A DNA stretch of 64,000 nt from Boesenbergia rotunda (Eukaryota; Streptophyta; Magnoliopsida; Zingiberales; Zingiberaceae). The stretch covers positions 517,070-581,069 of the forward strand of contig JAGFNQ010002612.1 in assembly GCA_024364735.1 (NCBI GenBank), given 5' to 3'. Shown one piece after another: positions 36,789-47,952 of the stretch. Under the pieces are notes generated by a model. The model was not told the DNA's origin. It saw only the letters and a program-made list of their open reading frames with translations, and made no database searches. The position numbers and the translations under genes are program-made. Within the stretch, counting starts at the first letter, position 1; each line of letters begins with the position of its first letter.

Positions 36789-37751
36789 TGATCCTGTCCT
36801 ATATTTTGCACGATATGGGTAGCTAACGTGGCGAACGACCTGGCCTGCTTCAGGGTCCACGTCATTATACGAGTAACCGACTCAACAAACATTCTGGCCG
36901 GGCCCCAAAGCCTTCACCGGCTGGTCGGGCTTAAGGCAGCCGGGTAGAATAAATATAGTGGTCCATCCGGTCGGTCAAGCCCGGCCTGCCACATTAAGAC
37001 TTACCCACCTCATTCAGCCGGGTGCATCCGCCCGGCAATCCATGCTCGTGACCTGACACCCATCCGGGCGAGCCGGCCGGATGTCCACTCGGGCTCTCTC
37101 TCGGAGTCATCCTGGGATAAAGACAAAATATACCTGCACCAGCCGCAGGTAACAGGATGTCACTCCTCGTACGAGCTGACACTCTCTGACAGGCGCCGCC
37201 TTACCGAGACCTGTCTTTGTCCTCGCCTAAGACAAATAGTATACGACAAAAAAAAGATGGTTACAGTCGACACAACCATGCCATATCCTCTGACCCTGTC
37301 AGAAGATCCTGACACAGGCCATACCCATATCGACAGCACCATACCACATCTTCTGACCCTGTCAGAAGATCCTGACACAGGCCATGCCTGGTCCTTTTCC
37401 CCGGCTATATAAGCCACTCCACTCCTCATTCTCAGGTACGCATACATACTCGCGCGAATCCTCTATCTTTCCAGTGCTCCATTATTTCTACTGTTCCTCG
37501 GAGTACTGACTTGATCGTCGGAGTGCCTTGCCGGGACGTCTCCCGGCTGGGTTGCTAACGGTCATCTTCCTCAGCAGGTTCACCTCTCGTCGGCCGGCCC
37601 TGCACCAGGCGACATCCACTTCCATTCGGTCGGAGGATACCCCCCCCCACGAAGCTGCCATTCTGCGCGAGGACGCCCCGTCAGCATCTACGTCGTTCAT
37701 CCCTACACCGTCATTCCGGTTGCGGCTCCACTACGCTCGGCGACAGGATCA
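36789..37751 (+). repeat. 5' LTR of copy 1
   Basis: 963 bases bounded by the perfect inverted ends TGATCCTGTC ... GACAGGATCA. It contains a TATA box and a near-exact 62-bp-spaced direct repeat (CTGACCCTGTCAGAAGATCC at about 37280 and 37342) just upstream of it. Equivalent LTRs are 49262-50215 and 61151-62114. Confidence 0.95.
37406..37412 (+). promoter_or_regulatory. LTR TATA box
   Basis: TATATAA in CCCCGGCTATATAAGCC lies after the duplicated CTGACCCTGTCAGAAG motif, the normal place for a U3 core promoter. The same box is at 49876-49882 and 61767-61773 in the other LTRs. Confidence 0.7.
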
Positions 37752-37797
37752 AATTTGGCGCTAGAAGGAGGGCCTTCCGCCTGATCGAGAGCGAAGA

Positions 37798-40700
37798 ATG
37801 GATAACCCCAACCCCCTGACGGTTACTCTTTCGCCAGAAGAATATGAAATGCTGATGGCTGTCAGGACACAGAAGGCCCAACAATCGCATCCGCCAACCG
37901 GTAGTCAAGGGGCCCGACCCCCTGGGCCCTCTGTACGGGGAAATTCAGAAGGTATAGCTGCTCAGCCCGATCCCCGTGCTCCTAATTTTCCCCGAGCACT
38001 CTTCCGGAACGAGGCCCACTCAGTCCCGACCGAAGCCTCAGCATCCAGTCTGGCGCACCAGACACGCCCAGATAAAGGGAAAGGGTTAGCTGACCCCACG
38101 GCGGCCTGTCCGACTCGCAGCCCTTTCTCCTCACAAATTCTTGGGGATCCCGTTCCCAAGAACCTACGATTCTTCACCATGCCAGAGTACTCGGGGGCCA
38201 GTGACCCCGAGGAGCACGTCATGAAATTTGAAAGCTCGGCCCAGTTGCACCAATACCCGGAGGGCGTCAAATGTCGCGCTTTCCTGACAACCCTCTCCGG
38301 GCCGGCTCAACGATGGTTTGGCGGGCTCCCGAGTGGATCAGTTGGGAGTTTCGCAGAGGTAAAGCGGCTATTTCTGCAACATTTTGCAAGCAGTCGGAGG
38401 CACCACAAGACCAGCCTCAATTTGTTCGCTCTGAAGCAAGGTCCGAAAGAGTCACTCCGGGCCTACATACAGAGGTTCAATGGAGTAGCGCTAGAGGTGC
38501 CCAATACCACCTCCGAAGTACTAGTCACCGCCTTCTCACAAGGGCTTCAAGAGGGTGATTTCTTCCGATCCCTGATCAGGAAACCACCGAAGGATTTCGA
38601 CAGCCTGCTCGGGAAGGCTGGTAAGTATATCAATGTGGAAGAAGCACAAGCCGCCCGGCGGAAGGAAGCGATCGTAAGCCCATCGCCCGCACCTCAACAC
38701 AACAGATCGCCAGGGGGACCGATTCGCAGTCCCCGACCGGCCGATCGGCTCGGAATGAGACCCCAGCAAGTGCAAGTGGCACAGGGGAATTGGCCCAACA
38801 GATGGGCCCCGTATTGTGCGTTTCACCAATGCAATACGCACAACACTGAGGACTGCCGAGCAAGCAACAGAGCTCGGACCCCGCACGGTAGGGGTCAAGG
38901 ACGGCAAACCCAGCAGGGACGCGGGCGCGGTCAAGGAGCCACAGCCCAGCAAGGACAAAGGCGGGATGCCCCCGCCGCCCGGCAATTGTTTCCTCGGCCC
39001 GAGCAGGAAGAGGTGGAGGAGCTTGACGAAGATCAAGCTAATCACCAGAACGCCGTCAGAGGAGGCGTCAATGTGATTTCCGGAGGTCCCACCGGCGGCG
39101 ACTCCAACCGCGCCAGAAAGACGCAGGTGCGCCGTCTGGAAATTCACCAAGTCGGAGTCAGCACTTCTCAAGCTCAAGGGCCCCAAATCAACTGGGGACC
39201 GCAGGATTTACAAGGATTGGAGGTGCCGCACGATGACCCGCTGGTCATCACAGCTGTCATCGCCAACTATGAAGTCCACCGAACCATTGTGGACACCGGC
39301 AGCTCGGTAAACATTTTATATAAACGAGCTTTCAATCAACTGCAAATTGAGTTATCGCAGCTAGAGATGGTGGCTACTCCCCTGTTCGGATTTACGGGAA
39401 ACGAAGTGCAGCCGATCGGACAGATACGGCTGGCTGTCTCACTTGGAGAGGAGCCACTCAAGAGAACCCGATGGACCACGTTTCTGGTCGTGGATGCCCC
39501 TGCTGCCTACAACGCCATCCTCGGTCGACCGGCTCTCAATGAGTTCATAGCGGTAGTTTCCACCTACTACCTGAAGGTGAAGTTTCCGGTCGGCGACAGA
39601 GTCGGCGAGGTGAAAGGCAATCAGACCGTGGCCCGGCGCTGCTATGCTGATGATGTCCGCTCGGGGGGTCAAAAGGCGAGGCGGGCAGGTAGCAGCTGCA
39701 ACATGGTGCAAGCCTCCCCTTGGGCAGAATTGCGGGAAGACAAAGAGGAGGTACAACTCTTGCCTGGTCGGGAAGATACCAAAATACAAATTGCTGCAGG
39801 ACTTCCCGAGGAGCTAAAGCAATCCCTCATCGACTCCCTCGCCCGGAATCAAGACGTATTTGCCTGGTCGCCAAAAGACTTGAAGGGAGTCCGACCGGAA
39901 ATCGCGGAACACCAGCTCCATGTTTACCCGGGTGCACGGCCAGTAAAGCAACGAAGAAGAGACCGCAGCGCTGCGCAAAATCAAGTCATCCGGGCGGAAG
40001 TGGAAAGACTGCTGGAGGCAGGACACATCCGGGAAGTTCAATTCCCGGCCTGGTTGGCCAACGTGGTGCTGGTGTCCAAACCAAATGACAAGTGGCGGGT
40101 ATGCATTGATTTCCGAGATCTCAATCGTGCATGCCCGAAAGATTGCTACCCACTTCCACGGATCGATCAACTGGTCGACTCGACGGCCGGCAGCGAGTTC
40201 ATATCAATGCTGGATGCGTACCAGGGGTACCACCAAGTCCCGCTGGCTGTGGCCGACCAAGAAAAAGTAAGCTTTGTCACGGCTGACGGCACTTACTGCT
40301 ACACCGTCATGCCGTTTGGCCTCAAGAATGCGGGCGCCACCTATCAAAGAATGATGAACAAGGTGTTCCGGTCGCAAAGGGGGCGTAACGTCGAAGTATA
40401 TGTCGACGATATTCTGATCAAGACTGCCCGGGCGGAAGAACTAATCTCCGACATTGAAGAAACTTGCCAAACGCTGCGGCGGTTTGGCCTAAAGCTTAAT
40501 CCGGCCAAATGTTTATTCGGAGCTCGGAGCGGGAAGTTCCTTGGTTATATCGTCACCGAACGGGGCATTGAAGCAAATCCGGGCAAAGTAAACGCCATCA
40601 TGGAGATGCCGGCTCCAAGGAATCTAAGAGAAGCTCAACGGCTGACCGGACGGATAACGGCCTTGTCAAGATTCATTTCCCGGTCAGCCGAACGGGGCTT

Positions 40701-42177
40701 GCCTTTTTTCAAGACCTTGCGTCGAACCACCAAATTTCAGTGGGATGCGGAGTGTGACAAGGCCTTCGAAGAGCTGAAATCGTACCTGGCGGAATTACCA
40801 ACGCTCGCCCGGCCAGAGCCTGGGGAGAATTTATTTGTATATCTAGCAACTTCCGCTGACTCGGGCAGCATGGTGTTGGTCCGGGAAGACAAAGCTGAGC
40901 AGCGGCCGGTGTATTTCTTTGCACATCTATTTAAAGGAGCCGAGTGTCGGTACACGACACTCGAAAAATTGGGCTACATACTGTTCTTAGCCGCCCGGCG
41001 ACTCAGACCATATTTCTTAGCTCACCCGATTACTGTATTGACTAACAGTAACTTGGGTCGCGTGCTTACAAATCCGGATGCTTCAGGGCGGCTAGTCAAG
41101 TGGACAACTGAGCTAAGCGAATATGACATACAATATATACCCCGGCCGGCTATCAAGGCTCAGGCCTTAGCCGATTTTCTCACGGAATGGCATCCCGACG
41201 AAGCCGAAGGCGTATGGAAAGTGTACGTTGATGGGGCATCCTCTCGGCAAGGAAGCGGAATCGGCGTTCTCATGGTTTCTCCCGAAGAAGAGCGGCTACA
41301 CCTGTCAGTACGATTGGAACACAAGGCAACTAATAATGAAGCTGAATATGAAGCACTAATAGCCGGTCTGCAAGCCGCCCGGCATATCGGCGCCACCCGG
41401 GTGTGGCTATATTCAGATTCGCAGCTTGCTATACAACAACTAGCCGGTAACTTCGAAGTCAACAGTGACCGGCTGCAAGAGTACATCGATGCATATGAGC
41501 AGTTGAAGGCGGGTTTCCGGGAGGTACTCTTGCAGAAGATCCCTCGAGAAAGCAACTTGCAGGCAGATGAGCTGGCCAAATTAGCCAGTGCAGTCGGATC
41601 TTGGGTGGTCCCCCGGCCGGCCTGCCATGCCTTATTTGTCATGCAAATCGAGCAGCAGGCGGAAGCTGAATTGGAGACCGATTGGAGAACTCCCTTGATT
41701 GCATTCTTGACCAGGGGAAAAGTGCCGTCCGACCGGGAAGAGGCTCGTCTGTTCAGAAAGAGAGCCGCGCAATACACTATGGTCGGAGATGTCCTCTATA
41801 AACGTGCTCACGCCCGGCCATTACTCAAATGCCTTAGCAGTGAAGATGCAGATTATGTGCTTCGAGAGGTCCATATGGGGGTCTGCAGTAATCATTCAGG
41901 AGGTAGAGCCACCGCCCGGAAAGCTCTTTTGGCTGGGTACTATTGGCCAACTTTACAGAAAGATGCCAACCGGTTGGCCGCAACATGCATATCTTGTCAG
42001 AAACATCAGTGCCTGCCACACCGGCCAACCGAAGTAATGAAGACATCGGCAGTCTCTTGCCCGTTCGACCAATGGGGCATGGATATCGTAGGTCCGTTCC
42101 CAACCGCCCCCGCTCAGAAGAAGTTCTTATTGGTCGCGGTGGATTACTTCTCTAAATGGGTGGAAGCAGAGCGCTAG
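37798..42177 (+). CDS. Retrotransposon gag-pol polyprotein, copy 1 (C-terminal truncated)
   Basis: A single 1459-codon frame. Gag (about residues 125-285) has the retrotransposon-gag core PAQRWFGGLP. A CX2HX4HX4C finger (CAFHQCNTHNTEDC, near 340-352) is typical of the Tat lineage. The protease site is DTGSS (near 499). Reverse transcriptase spans about 690-890 with FRDLN, MPFGLKNAGATYQ and YVDD. The RT-linked RNase H (about 930-1120) lacks its usual acidic residues. A second RNase H (about 1140-1275) keeps D-E-D-D in YVDGAS, NNEAEYEAL, YSDSQLA and QADELAK. The integrase zinc region (HMGVCSNH ... CISC) and start of the core (FDQWGMDIVGPF) follow. The frame ends at 42177 because one G is missing relative to copy 2 (near 42171). 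Integrase sequence then continues in another frame to 42436. Confidence 0.93.
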   Translation: MDNPNPLTVTLSPEEYEMLMAVRTQKAQQSHPPTGSQGARPPGPSVRGNSEGIAAQPDPRAPNFPRALFRNEAHSVPTEASASSLAHQTRPDKGKGLADPTAACPTRSPFSSQILGDPVPKNLRFFTMPEYSGASDPEEHVMKFESSAQLHQYPEGVKCRAFLTTLSGPAQRWFGGLPSGSVGSFAEVKRLFLQHFASSRRHHKTSLNLFALKQGPKESLRAYIQRFNGVALEVPNTTSEVLVTAFSQGLQEGDFFRSLIRKPPKDFDSLLGKAGKYINVEEAQAARRKEAIVSPSPAPQHNRSPGGPIRSPRPADRLGMRPQQVQVAQGNWPNRWAPYCAFHQCNTHNTEDCRASNRARTPHGRGQGRQTQQGRGRGQGATAQQGQRRDAPAARQLFPRPEQEEVEELDEDQANHQNAVRGGVNVISGGPTGGDSNRARKTQVRRLEIHQVGVSTSQAQGPQINWGPQDLQGLEVPHDDPLVITAVIANYEVHRTIVDTGSSVNILYKRAFNQLQIELSQLEMVATPLFGFTGNEVQPIGQIRLAVSLGEEPLKRTRWTTFLVVDAPAAYNAILGRPALNEFIAVVSTYYLKVKFPVGDRVGEVKGNQTVARRCYADDVRSGGQKARRAGSSCNMVQASPWAELREDKEEVQLLPGREDTKIQIAAGLPEELKQSLIDSLARNQDVFAWSPKDLKGVRPEIAEHQLHVYPGARPVKQRRRDRSAAQNQVIRAEVERLLEAGHIREVQFPAWLANVVLVSKPNDKWRVCIDFRDLNRACPKDCYPLPRIDQLVDSTAGSEFISMLDAYQGYHQVPLAVADQEKVSFVTADGTYCYTVMPFGLKNAGATYQRMMNKVFRSQRGRNVEVYVDDILIKTARAEELISDIEETCQTLRRFGLKLNPAKCLFGARSGKFLGYIVTERGIEANPGKVNAIMEMPAPRNLREAQRLTGRITALSRFISRSAERGLPFFKTLRRTTKFQWDAECDKAFEELKSYLAELPTLARPEPGENLFVYLATSADSGSMVLVREDKAEQRPVYFFAHLFKGAECRYTTLEKLGYILFLAARRLRPYFLAHPITVLTNSNLGRVLTNPDASGRLVKWTTELSEYDIQYIPRPAIKAQALADFLTEWHPDEAEGVWKVYVDGASSRQGSGIGVLMVSPEEERLHLSVRLEHKATNNEAEYEALIAGLQAARHIGATRVWLYSDSQLAIQQLAGNFEVNSDRLQEYIDAYEQLKAGFREVLLQKIPRESNLQADELAKLASAVGSWVVPRPACHALFVMQIEQQAEAELETDWRTPLIAFLTRGKVPSDREEARLFRKRAAQYTMVGDVLYKRAHARPLLKCLSSEDADYVLREVHMGVCSNHSGGRATARKALLAGYYWPTLQKDANRLAATCISCQKHQCLPHRPTEVMKTSAVSCPFDQWGMDIVGPFPTAPAQKKFLLVAVDYFSKWVEAER

Positions 42178-42436
42178 CTAGAATCACCGAGCAGACGGTG
42201 ATTAAGTTCCTTTGGCAAAATATTCTATGCAGATACGGGATACCCCACAAGTTGGTGTCTGACAACGGTCGGCAGTTTCAAGGAAAGAAAATCAAAGAAT
42301 GGTGCTCGACTTACGGTATCCATCAGGCTTTTACATCCGTGGCGTATCCACAAAGCAACGGCCAAGCAGAAGTCACCAACCGAGAAATCTTGAGAGGGCT
42401 CAAAACCAAACTGGATCATGCAGGAACCAACTTTGG

Positions 42437-45343
42437 GTGTAGTGTTAAATAGGCAAGAGTTCTCACCCTAGGTGGATAAGAATAAACATTATAAAAAAGT
42501 AATAGTCTGAGATTTGGAACATAAAATATAGGAACTTCACTAGTAAAACAATGGAGGTGGTAGATACGATGATTAAGAGAAAAATTAGTATTTTGTGTGC
42601 AAGAAACAAATGGGTAGGCAATAAGGCAAAAATAATAGAGAATTCGGGTTTTAAGTTATGGTACACAAAAAAAGTAAAACAAAAAATGGTGTAGGTATTT
42701 TTGTAGATAGTTCTTTAAAAGATAAAGTTGTTAGAGTAGGGGATAGAATTATAGTTCTCAAGATAATAGTGGCAAAAAAAGTTGTGAACATAATTAGCAT
42801 ATATGCACCTCAAGTAGATTAGATGAAGAAACAAATCAAGATTTTGGGATGATTTAGATGAGATATTACAAAACATTCCGTCAAATAAAATGATTTTAAT
42901 AGGAGCGATCCAAATGGATTATTGGAGTGAAAAATAAAGAATATAAGAGGTACATGGGGGTTTATGGGTTTGGAACAAAAAATGAAGAAGGAAAAACTAT
43001 ATTGGATTTTGCGATAACATGTGACCTTATATTAGATAATATATTTTTTAAGAAAAAAGAAGAACACTTGCTCATATTCAAAAGTGAGAATAATAAATCG
43101 CAAATTAACTTTTTTATGGTTAGGAAGAAAGATCGGAAGATTTGTAAAGATTGTAAGGTCATCCCAAGAGAAAGCTTAACTACCCAACATAGATTAGTAG
43201 TGTTAGATATACGCTGTAATTATAGTATCAATAGAGGAAAAAAATACACGACTCCTAAAATTAAATGGTGGAAGTTAAAAGAATGGAAAGCAAAATATAT
43301 TGAAGGAGAAGGTAGGAATGCAAGCATTAGATAAAATATACAGTGTCTTTAACACGACATGGGATAAGATGATATCAAAGTTGAAAATAATAGCTAAAGG
43401 TGTACTCGGTGAATCAAAAGGGCATGCACTACCAAGTAAGGAATCTTAATGGTGGAATGAGAAAGTACAAGAGAAAATAAAGGAAAAAACGAATAGCCTA
43501 TAAGGAATTATATATTTTAAAGAACGAGGAAAACTTAAAAAAATATACAATAGCCAAAAAAGAGACTAAAAAAGCAGTGAATGAAGCAAAAAATAAAATT
43601 TTTGAACGATTATGCCAAAACTTGGATACAAAAGAAGGGGAAAGAGACATTTATAAAATAGTTAAAGCGAGAGAGAAAAAAAAAGAGAACTTGACCAAAT
43701 AAGATGTATTAAAGATGAATGCAATAGAGTGCTAGTAAATGAAAGAGAAATAAAAAAGTGGTGAAGGATTTACTTTCATCAACTTTTTAATGAAGGTTTA
43801 AGAGACCACTTAACTTAGGCAATCTAAGTAGTTAAATGAGTATAGAAATTTTAATTTTCATCGTAGAATTCAAACTTCAGAAGTAAAACAAGTTTTGAAA
43901 GGGATGCAATAGAAAAGCCGTGGGACAAGATGATATCCCAATAGAGGTATGAAAGTGCTTAGGGAAACAAGGTATTAAATGACTTACAAAATTATTTAAT
44001 ATGGTATTGAAAATTAAAAAAAATGTCTAATCAATGGAGGGTAAGTACTATAGTTCTCTTATATAAGAACAAAAGAGAAGTGCAAAATTATACAAACTAT
44101 AGGAGTATTAAACTAATGAGTCATACCATAAAACTTTGAGAAAGAGTAATAGAAAAATGATTAAGGAGATCACGGTGATCGAAAATCAATTTAGGTTCAG
44201 ACCTGAAGGTCGACAATAGAAGCTATACATCTTCTTACAATTAATTGAAAAATATCGGGAGCAAAAGAAAGATCTACACATGGTATTCATTGATTTCAGA
44301 AAAAGCTTATGATAGGGTCCAGAAAATTATATGGAGAATTCTAGAAAAGAGAGGCGTTAGCGTAAATATATTGAACTAATTAAGGATATGTAGAAGATGT
44401 AACGACTCAGAGTGAAGACTTCAGTGGATTACTGAAGCATTATCCAATAAGGATAGGGTTACATCAAGGATCAGCTTAGTCCTTATCTTTTTACACTAAT
44501 CATGGATCGAACTCACTGGCACATTCAAGATACAGTGACTATGTGCATGTTGTTCAGATGATATTGTTTTGATAGATGAGACACGTGAAGGAGTAAATGC
44601 TAAACTAGAATCTTGGCGGGAAACTCTAGAAATGAAAGGTTTTAGGCTTAGTAGAGTAAAGACTGAATATATGGAATTTAAGTTTAGCAATGCTAGACGT
44701 AGTGAAACAATTGTTAAGATAGGAGATGATGAGTTGTCTAAAATCGAGAACTTTAAGTATTTAGGATCGTTCTTGCAAAGTGATGGAGGAATTGAGAGAG
44801 ATGTCTTACATAGAATACAAGCAGTGGTTGGTTGATAGAAAACATTGATCGGGTGTTTTTATGTGTTAAAGTACCTTTAAAACTTAAAAGTTCTACAAAA
44901 TGGTCAGTTAGACCTGTGTATATTATAGTGAAACTGAATGTTGGCGTATGACGAACACATGAGCAGAAAGATGAGAAGTTGTAGAGATGAAGATGATGTA
45001 AGTGGATGTGTGGACATACGAATGATACGTATATAAGAAATAAGAACATTAGAGAGAAGTCGGAGTTGCATCTATTGAAGAAAAACTTCGGAGACACGTT
45101 TGAGATGGTACGGACATGTACTTAGAAGACCAATAAATGCCCCTGTTAGACGATGTGAAACTATGATAAATACGCACATTAAAAGAGGGAGAGGAAGACC
45201 AAAAAAGACTTGGTTGGCAACAATAAAACAAGATAAATTTTATTTAAATCTAGATGATGATATAGTAGGGGATAGAACTCAATGGCGTAAAAGGATCCAT
45301 ATAGCCGACCCTACCTAGTGGGATAAGGCTTTGTTGTTGTTGT
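42437..45343 (+). mobile_element. RTE-clade LINE, decayed
   Basis: Broken frames follow the order of a plant RTE element. An APE-type endonuclease region comes first (MEVVDTMIKRKISILC, NKWVGNKAK, IISIYAPQV, LDFAITCDLILDN). Reverse transcriptase follows (FRPEGRQ, HMVFIDFR, HQGS, SDDIVLIDETREG, LGSFLQSDGGIE). The usual C-terminal end is RWYGHVLRRPINAPVRRCET ... RGRGRPKKTW ... QWRKRIHIADPT. The 3' tail is the TTG-type simple repeat TTGTTGTTGTT (45332-45342). Many stops and frameshifts make it inactive. The 5' junction lies inside retrotransposon copy 1, but no copy-1 sequence resumes after the tail. Confidence 0.9.
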
Positions 45344-47952
45344 TATATTTTTCCAAACATTCATGTTATAAAAAAGTTAATTTTGATACCATATTCAAAA
45401 TATAATAATAATTATATAAACATATTATTATTAATGGTGTATCAAAATTATATTTAGATAATTAAAAAAAATAATTTATATAATTTAAGGATATTATTGT
45501 CATTTAACTAAAAATAAAGCTTAGACGTAATTATTCATCAAACACTCAAACTTTATCTTGTATCAACTTTTGATTTTTATTTTCAAACACTTCATACTTT
45601 AGCTTCTCACTAACTTCGAAATAATCTTTATAAGAATCACTTTTAAATAAGCAAAAGCTCTCTCAAACACTCCATTAATGGCTTTGGGGGAACTATGGCC
45701 TAATTAAGTTTTGGGTGAGTCCTTCACATAAGCATGGAGATTACAATCATGTAGATCCCAACTAAACTTGATTTGGATCTATGAGTAAATTAAGATTGAA
45801 CCAAGTTTTTACACTTGAGCTAAGCCAATTTAGTTGTGTTAATTGGGTTGGTGGGAAAGTTAGTTTTGTATGAAGTATATAAAACCCTTTTCCCCTCCAC
45901 TCCCCAACATGACATTCACAAGTCAAGTGTTCCCTAAAAGCATTCACCTCCTTCCTTCCTAGTTATGGCTCTAATTCACCCACATTCCCTTCGCGTAGTT
46001 GCTTGTTGTAGCCTTCGCATAAAGTTGTTGCACTTGCATGAAGCCCCCTGCCATTGCTTTTGTGTGCCTGAAACACAATCACCTTTTGAACACACACATG
46101 GCCACCACTTAGCCTTTGCAAATGCCCGAGCATCACCATCCAACCCTCAGGCATGTTGCAGCATTGTTGCCAGACCTTCTAGTATTGTCTCATTCCCTTT
46201 CTCTTCCTAGCGGCAACAATCCGTCCTACATGCCGCCATCCATAATAGTTAACTTGGTGCTCCTCCCCTTTCTTTGTTCCCAACTTTAGGGCTTTGGTAC
46301 GAGCTTTTTGCATTATCAAAACACCTATTCTGCTTATTTACTCAAAGAGAGTAGCTAGGCAACACTTTCTTCGTCGAACTTATATTTTTAGGATTCACAT
46401 AGTAATATTAGTGAACTTGACTCTGATAAATTGGATTTAAGGGGTAGTACAACCATTTACTTTAAAAATTGAGATGTATTGAGGATGATGGACCAAGATT
46501 GGATCAACTAATTCAGGGAATACATGGAATTTGAGGTTTAATATTCCTATCTTATATTAATTTTTTTAATTAAGTTATACTTATGTGATTATGTAGAGAC
46601 TCGTGAGCAACTAACCTTGAGGACTTTTGGCCCTTCTCGCAACATCTATTGATGTGGGTAAACTTATATGATCCCTTGGGCATACATTAAATGTGTTAAA
46701 AGATTATATATGGTGCTAACATTGTTTCAAGAAAGGGAACCAAAATGGTGCTATTCCAATTCAAAATTAAATTAAATCATGGGTTAAATTCTTGGGTGAA
46801 ATGAATGCTAATTTTTGTGTTGTTTATCAATCATGTGAAACATCTTGTTGGGTCACATTTAAGGGGAGAAAATTTCAAGTTATAACATGATGTTCGAGAC
46901 ACTTGTCTAAATTGTTTTTTTCCTTCCATGTTCAATATTAATTTTCTTCCATTTTTTCATGTTTGTTTACATATAGTATATTAAACCTTCCAACCATCTT
47001 CTAACACATAGTTAAATTAGCATAACATTTATTAAATGGTGAAATAGGTTAGCCTCTCCAATTAATGATTACTTAAAAGTAATATACCTAAATTATATTT
47101 AAACCCAAAGTTGAATAATTGTGCGAAAGCTTTAAAGTGAAAAATGGCTATAACAAGTCGCTATTGTAAATGGTGAAAATAAATGGTAAAAAGTGAATAC
47201 TCCAAGCGTAGATATATAATCAAAGTTCCTGAGTACCTACTACCTACAGGCTTCGTGGCACTGCATATGGTCAATATGGTGCTGTTCACTGTATTGCTAT
47301 CTACCACCTATGAGGAATTTGACCCATGTGTCAGATGATTTTAGTGACCCATATTCATGATAAAATAAATGTGATAAAGATTGAAAGTTAATTATGTGCA
47401 TAAAAGAAACCTAAAAAGTTAGGACGCGTACCTCGTGTTGGTTCTTAAGTTCTTAAATAAGATTATGTTCAAGCACATCTATCCTCTTACCCACTTTGTA
47501 ATATGTTCTTACTCTGTATTTTCCTTGTCCTCCAAATTTTATAGGCAAGCATATGTATTGCAGGTCTTGACTAGTTCCAACTAGCATATATAGAGTTGCT
47601 CAAAGATACTGGCATATGTTCGAAACCATTTTTTGTTTCATTTGTGTTTGCTTGTTTAAGTTTTGTTCAATGTTTCATTTTCTTAGAAGCACCAATTTTA
47701 CTGATAGATGTTCTTTTATATAGTATGCATTCCTTTTAAGAAGATGTTCTTCTTTATAAGATGAAAATATATTTAGATCTTTGATAGGAAATTTATTTAG
47801 CTTTCGTATCCTTGATTCATACTCATTTCCGGACATATATATATATGGACGTTTGATTCAATTGTCACCTAAAGAGGTACTCCTTGAGCATGGTAGGACA
47901 ACCCTGTGTCATGACATTTTTAACTAAAATAGTTCACCAAAAAATCACTAAC
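45344..47952. other. AT-rich spacer, no gene recognised
   Basis: A moderately GC-rich patch at 45900-46260 has open frames on both strands without known motifs. The rest is AT-rich. Further CDKAL1-like exons were looked for on the minus strand and not found. Confidence 0.4.

Larger units (their letters stand above)
36789..42436 (+). mobile_element. Ty3/gypsy Tat-lineage LTR retrotransposon, copy 1, 3'-truncated
   Basis: A 5' LTR (36789-37751), a primer-binding region starting AATTTGGCGCTAGAAGG and a long gag-pol frame are present. The copy breaks off inside the integrase at about 42436, where LINE sequence begins. Its 3' end, second LTR, tandem array and antisense gene are all missing. Over the shared length it is nearly identical to copy 2, so both insertions look recent. 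Confidence 0.92.

Noticed and set aside
36548..36892. 114-codon minus-strand ORF at the left LTR
   Set aside because: It begins inside the LTR and runs into unrelated flank; no motif. The similar frames at 49103-49365 cross the N gap.
38536..41777. Minus-strand ORFs of up to 216 codons across gag-pol
   Set aside because: Shadows of the gag-pol frame. Unlike the antisense gene at 57.7-60.0 kb they have no domain and no promoter.
42437..45343. LINE as a precise insertion into copy 1 with target duplication
   Set aside because: No copy-1 sequence follows the LINE tail, so the duplication cannot be shown.
45762..46210. Possible small protein genes
   Set aside because: Overlapping frames on both strands without motifs, codon preference or splice evidence.
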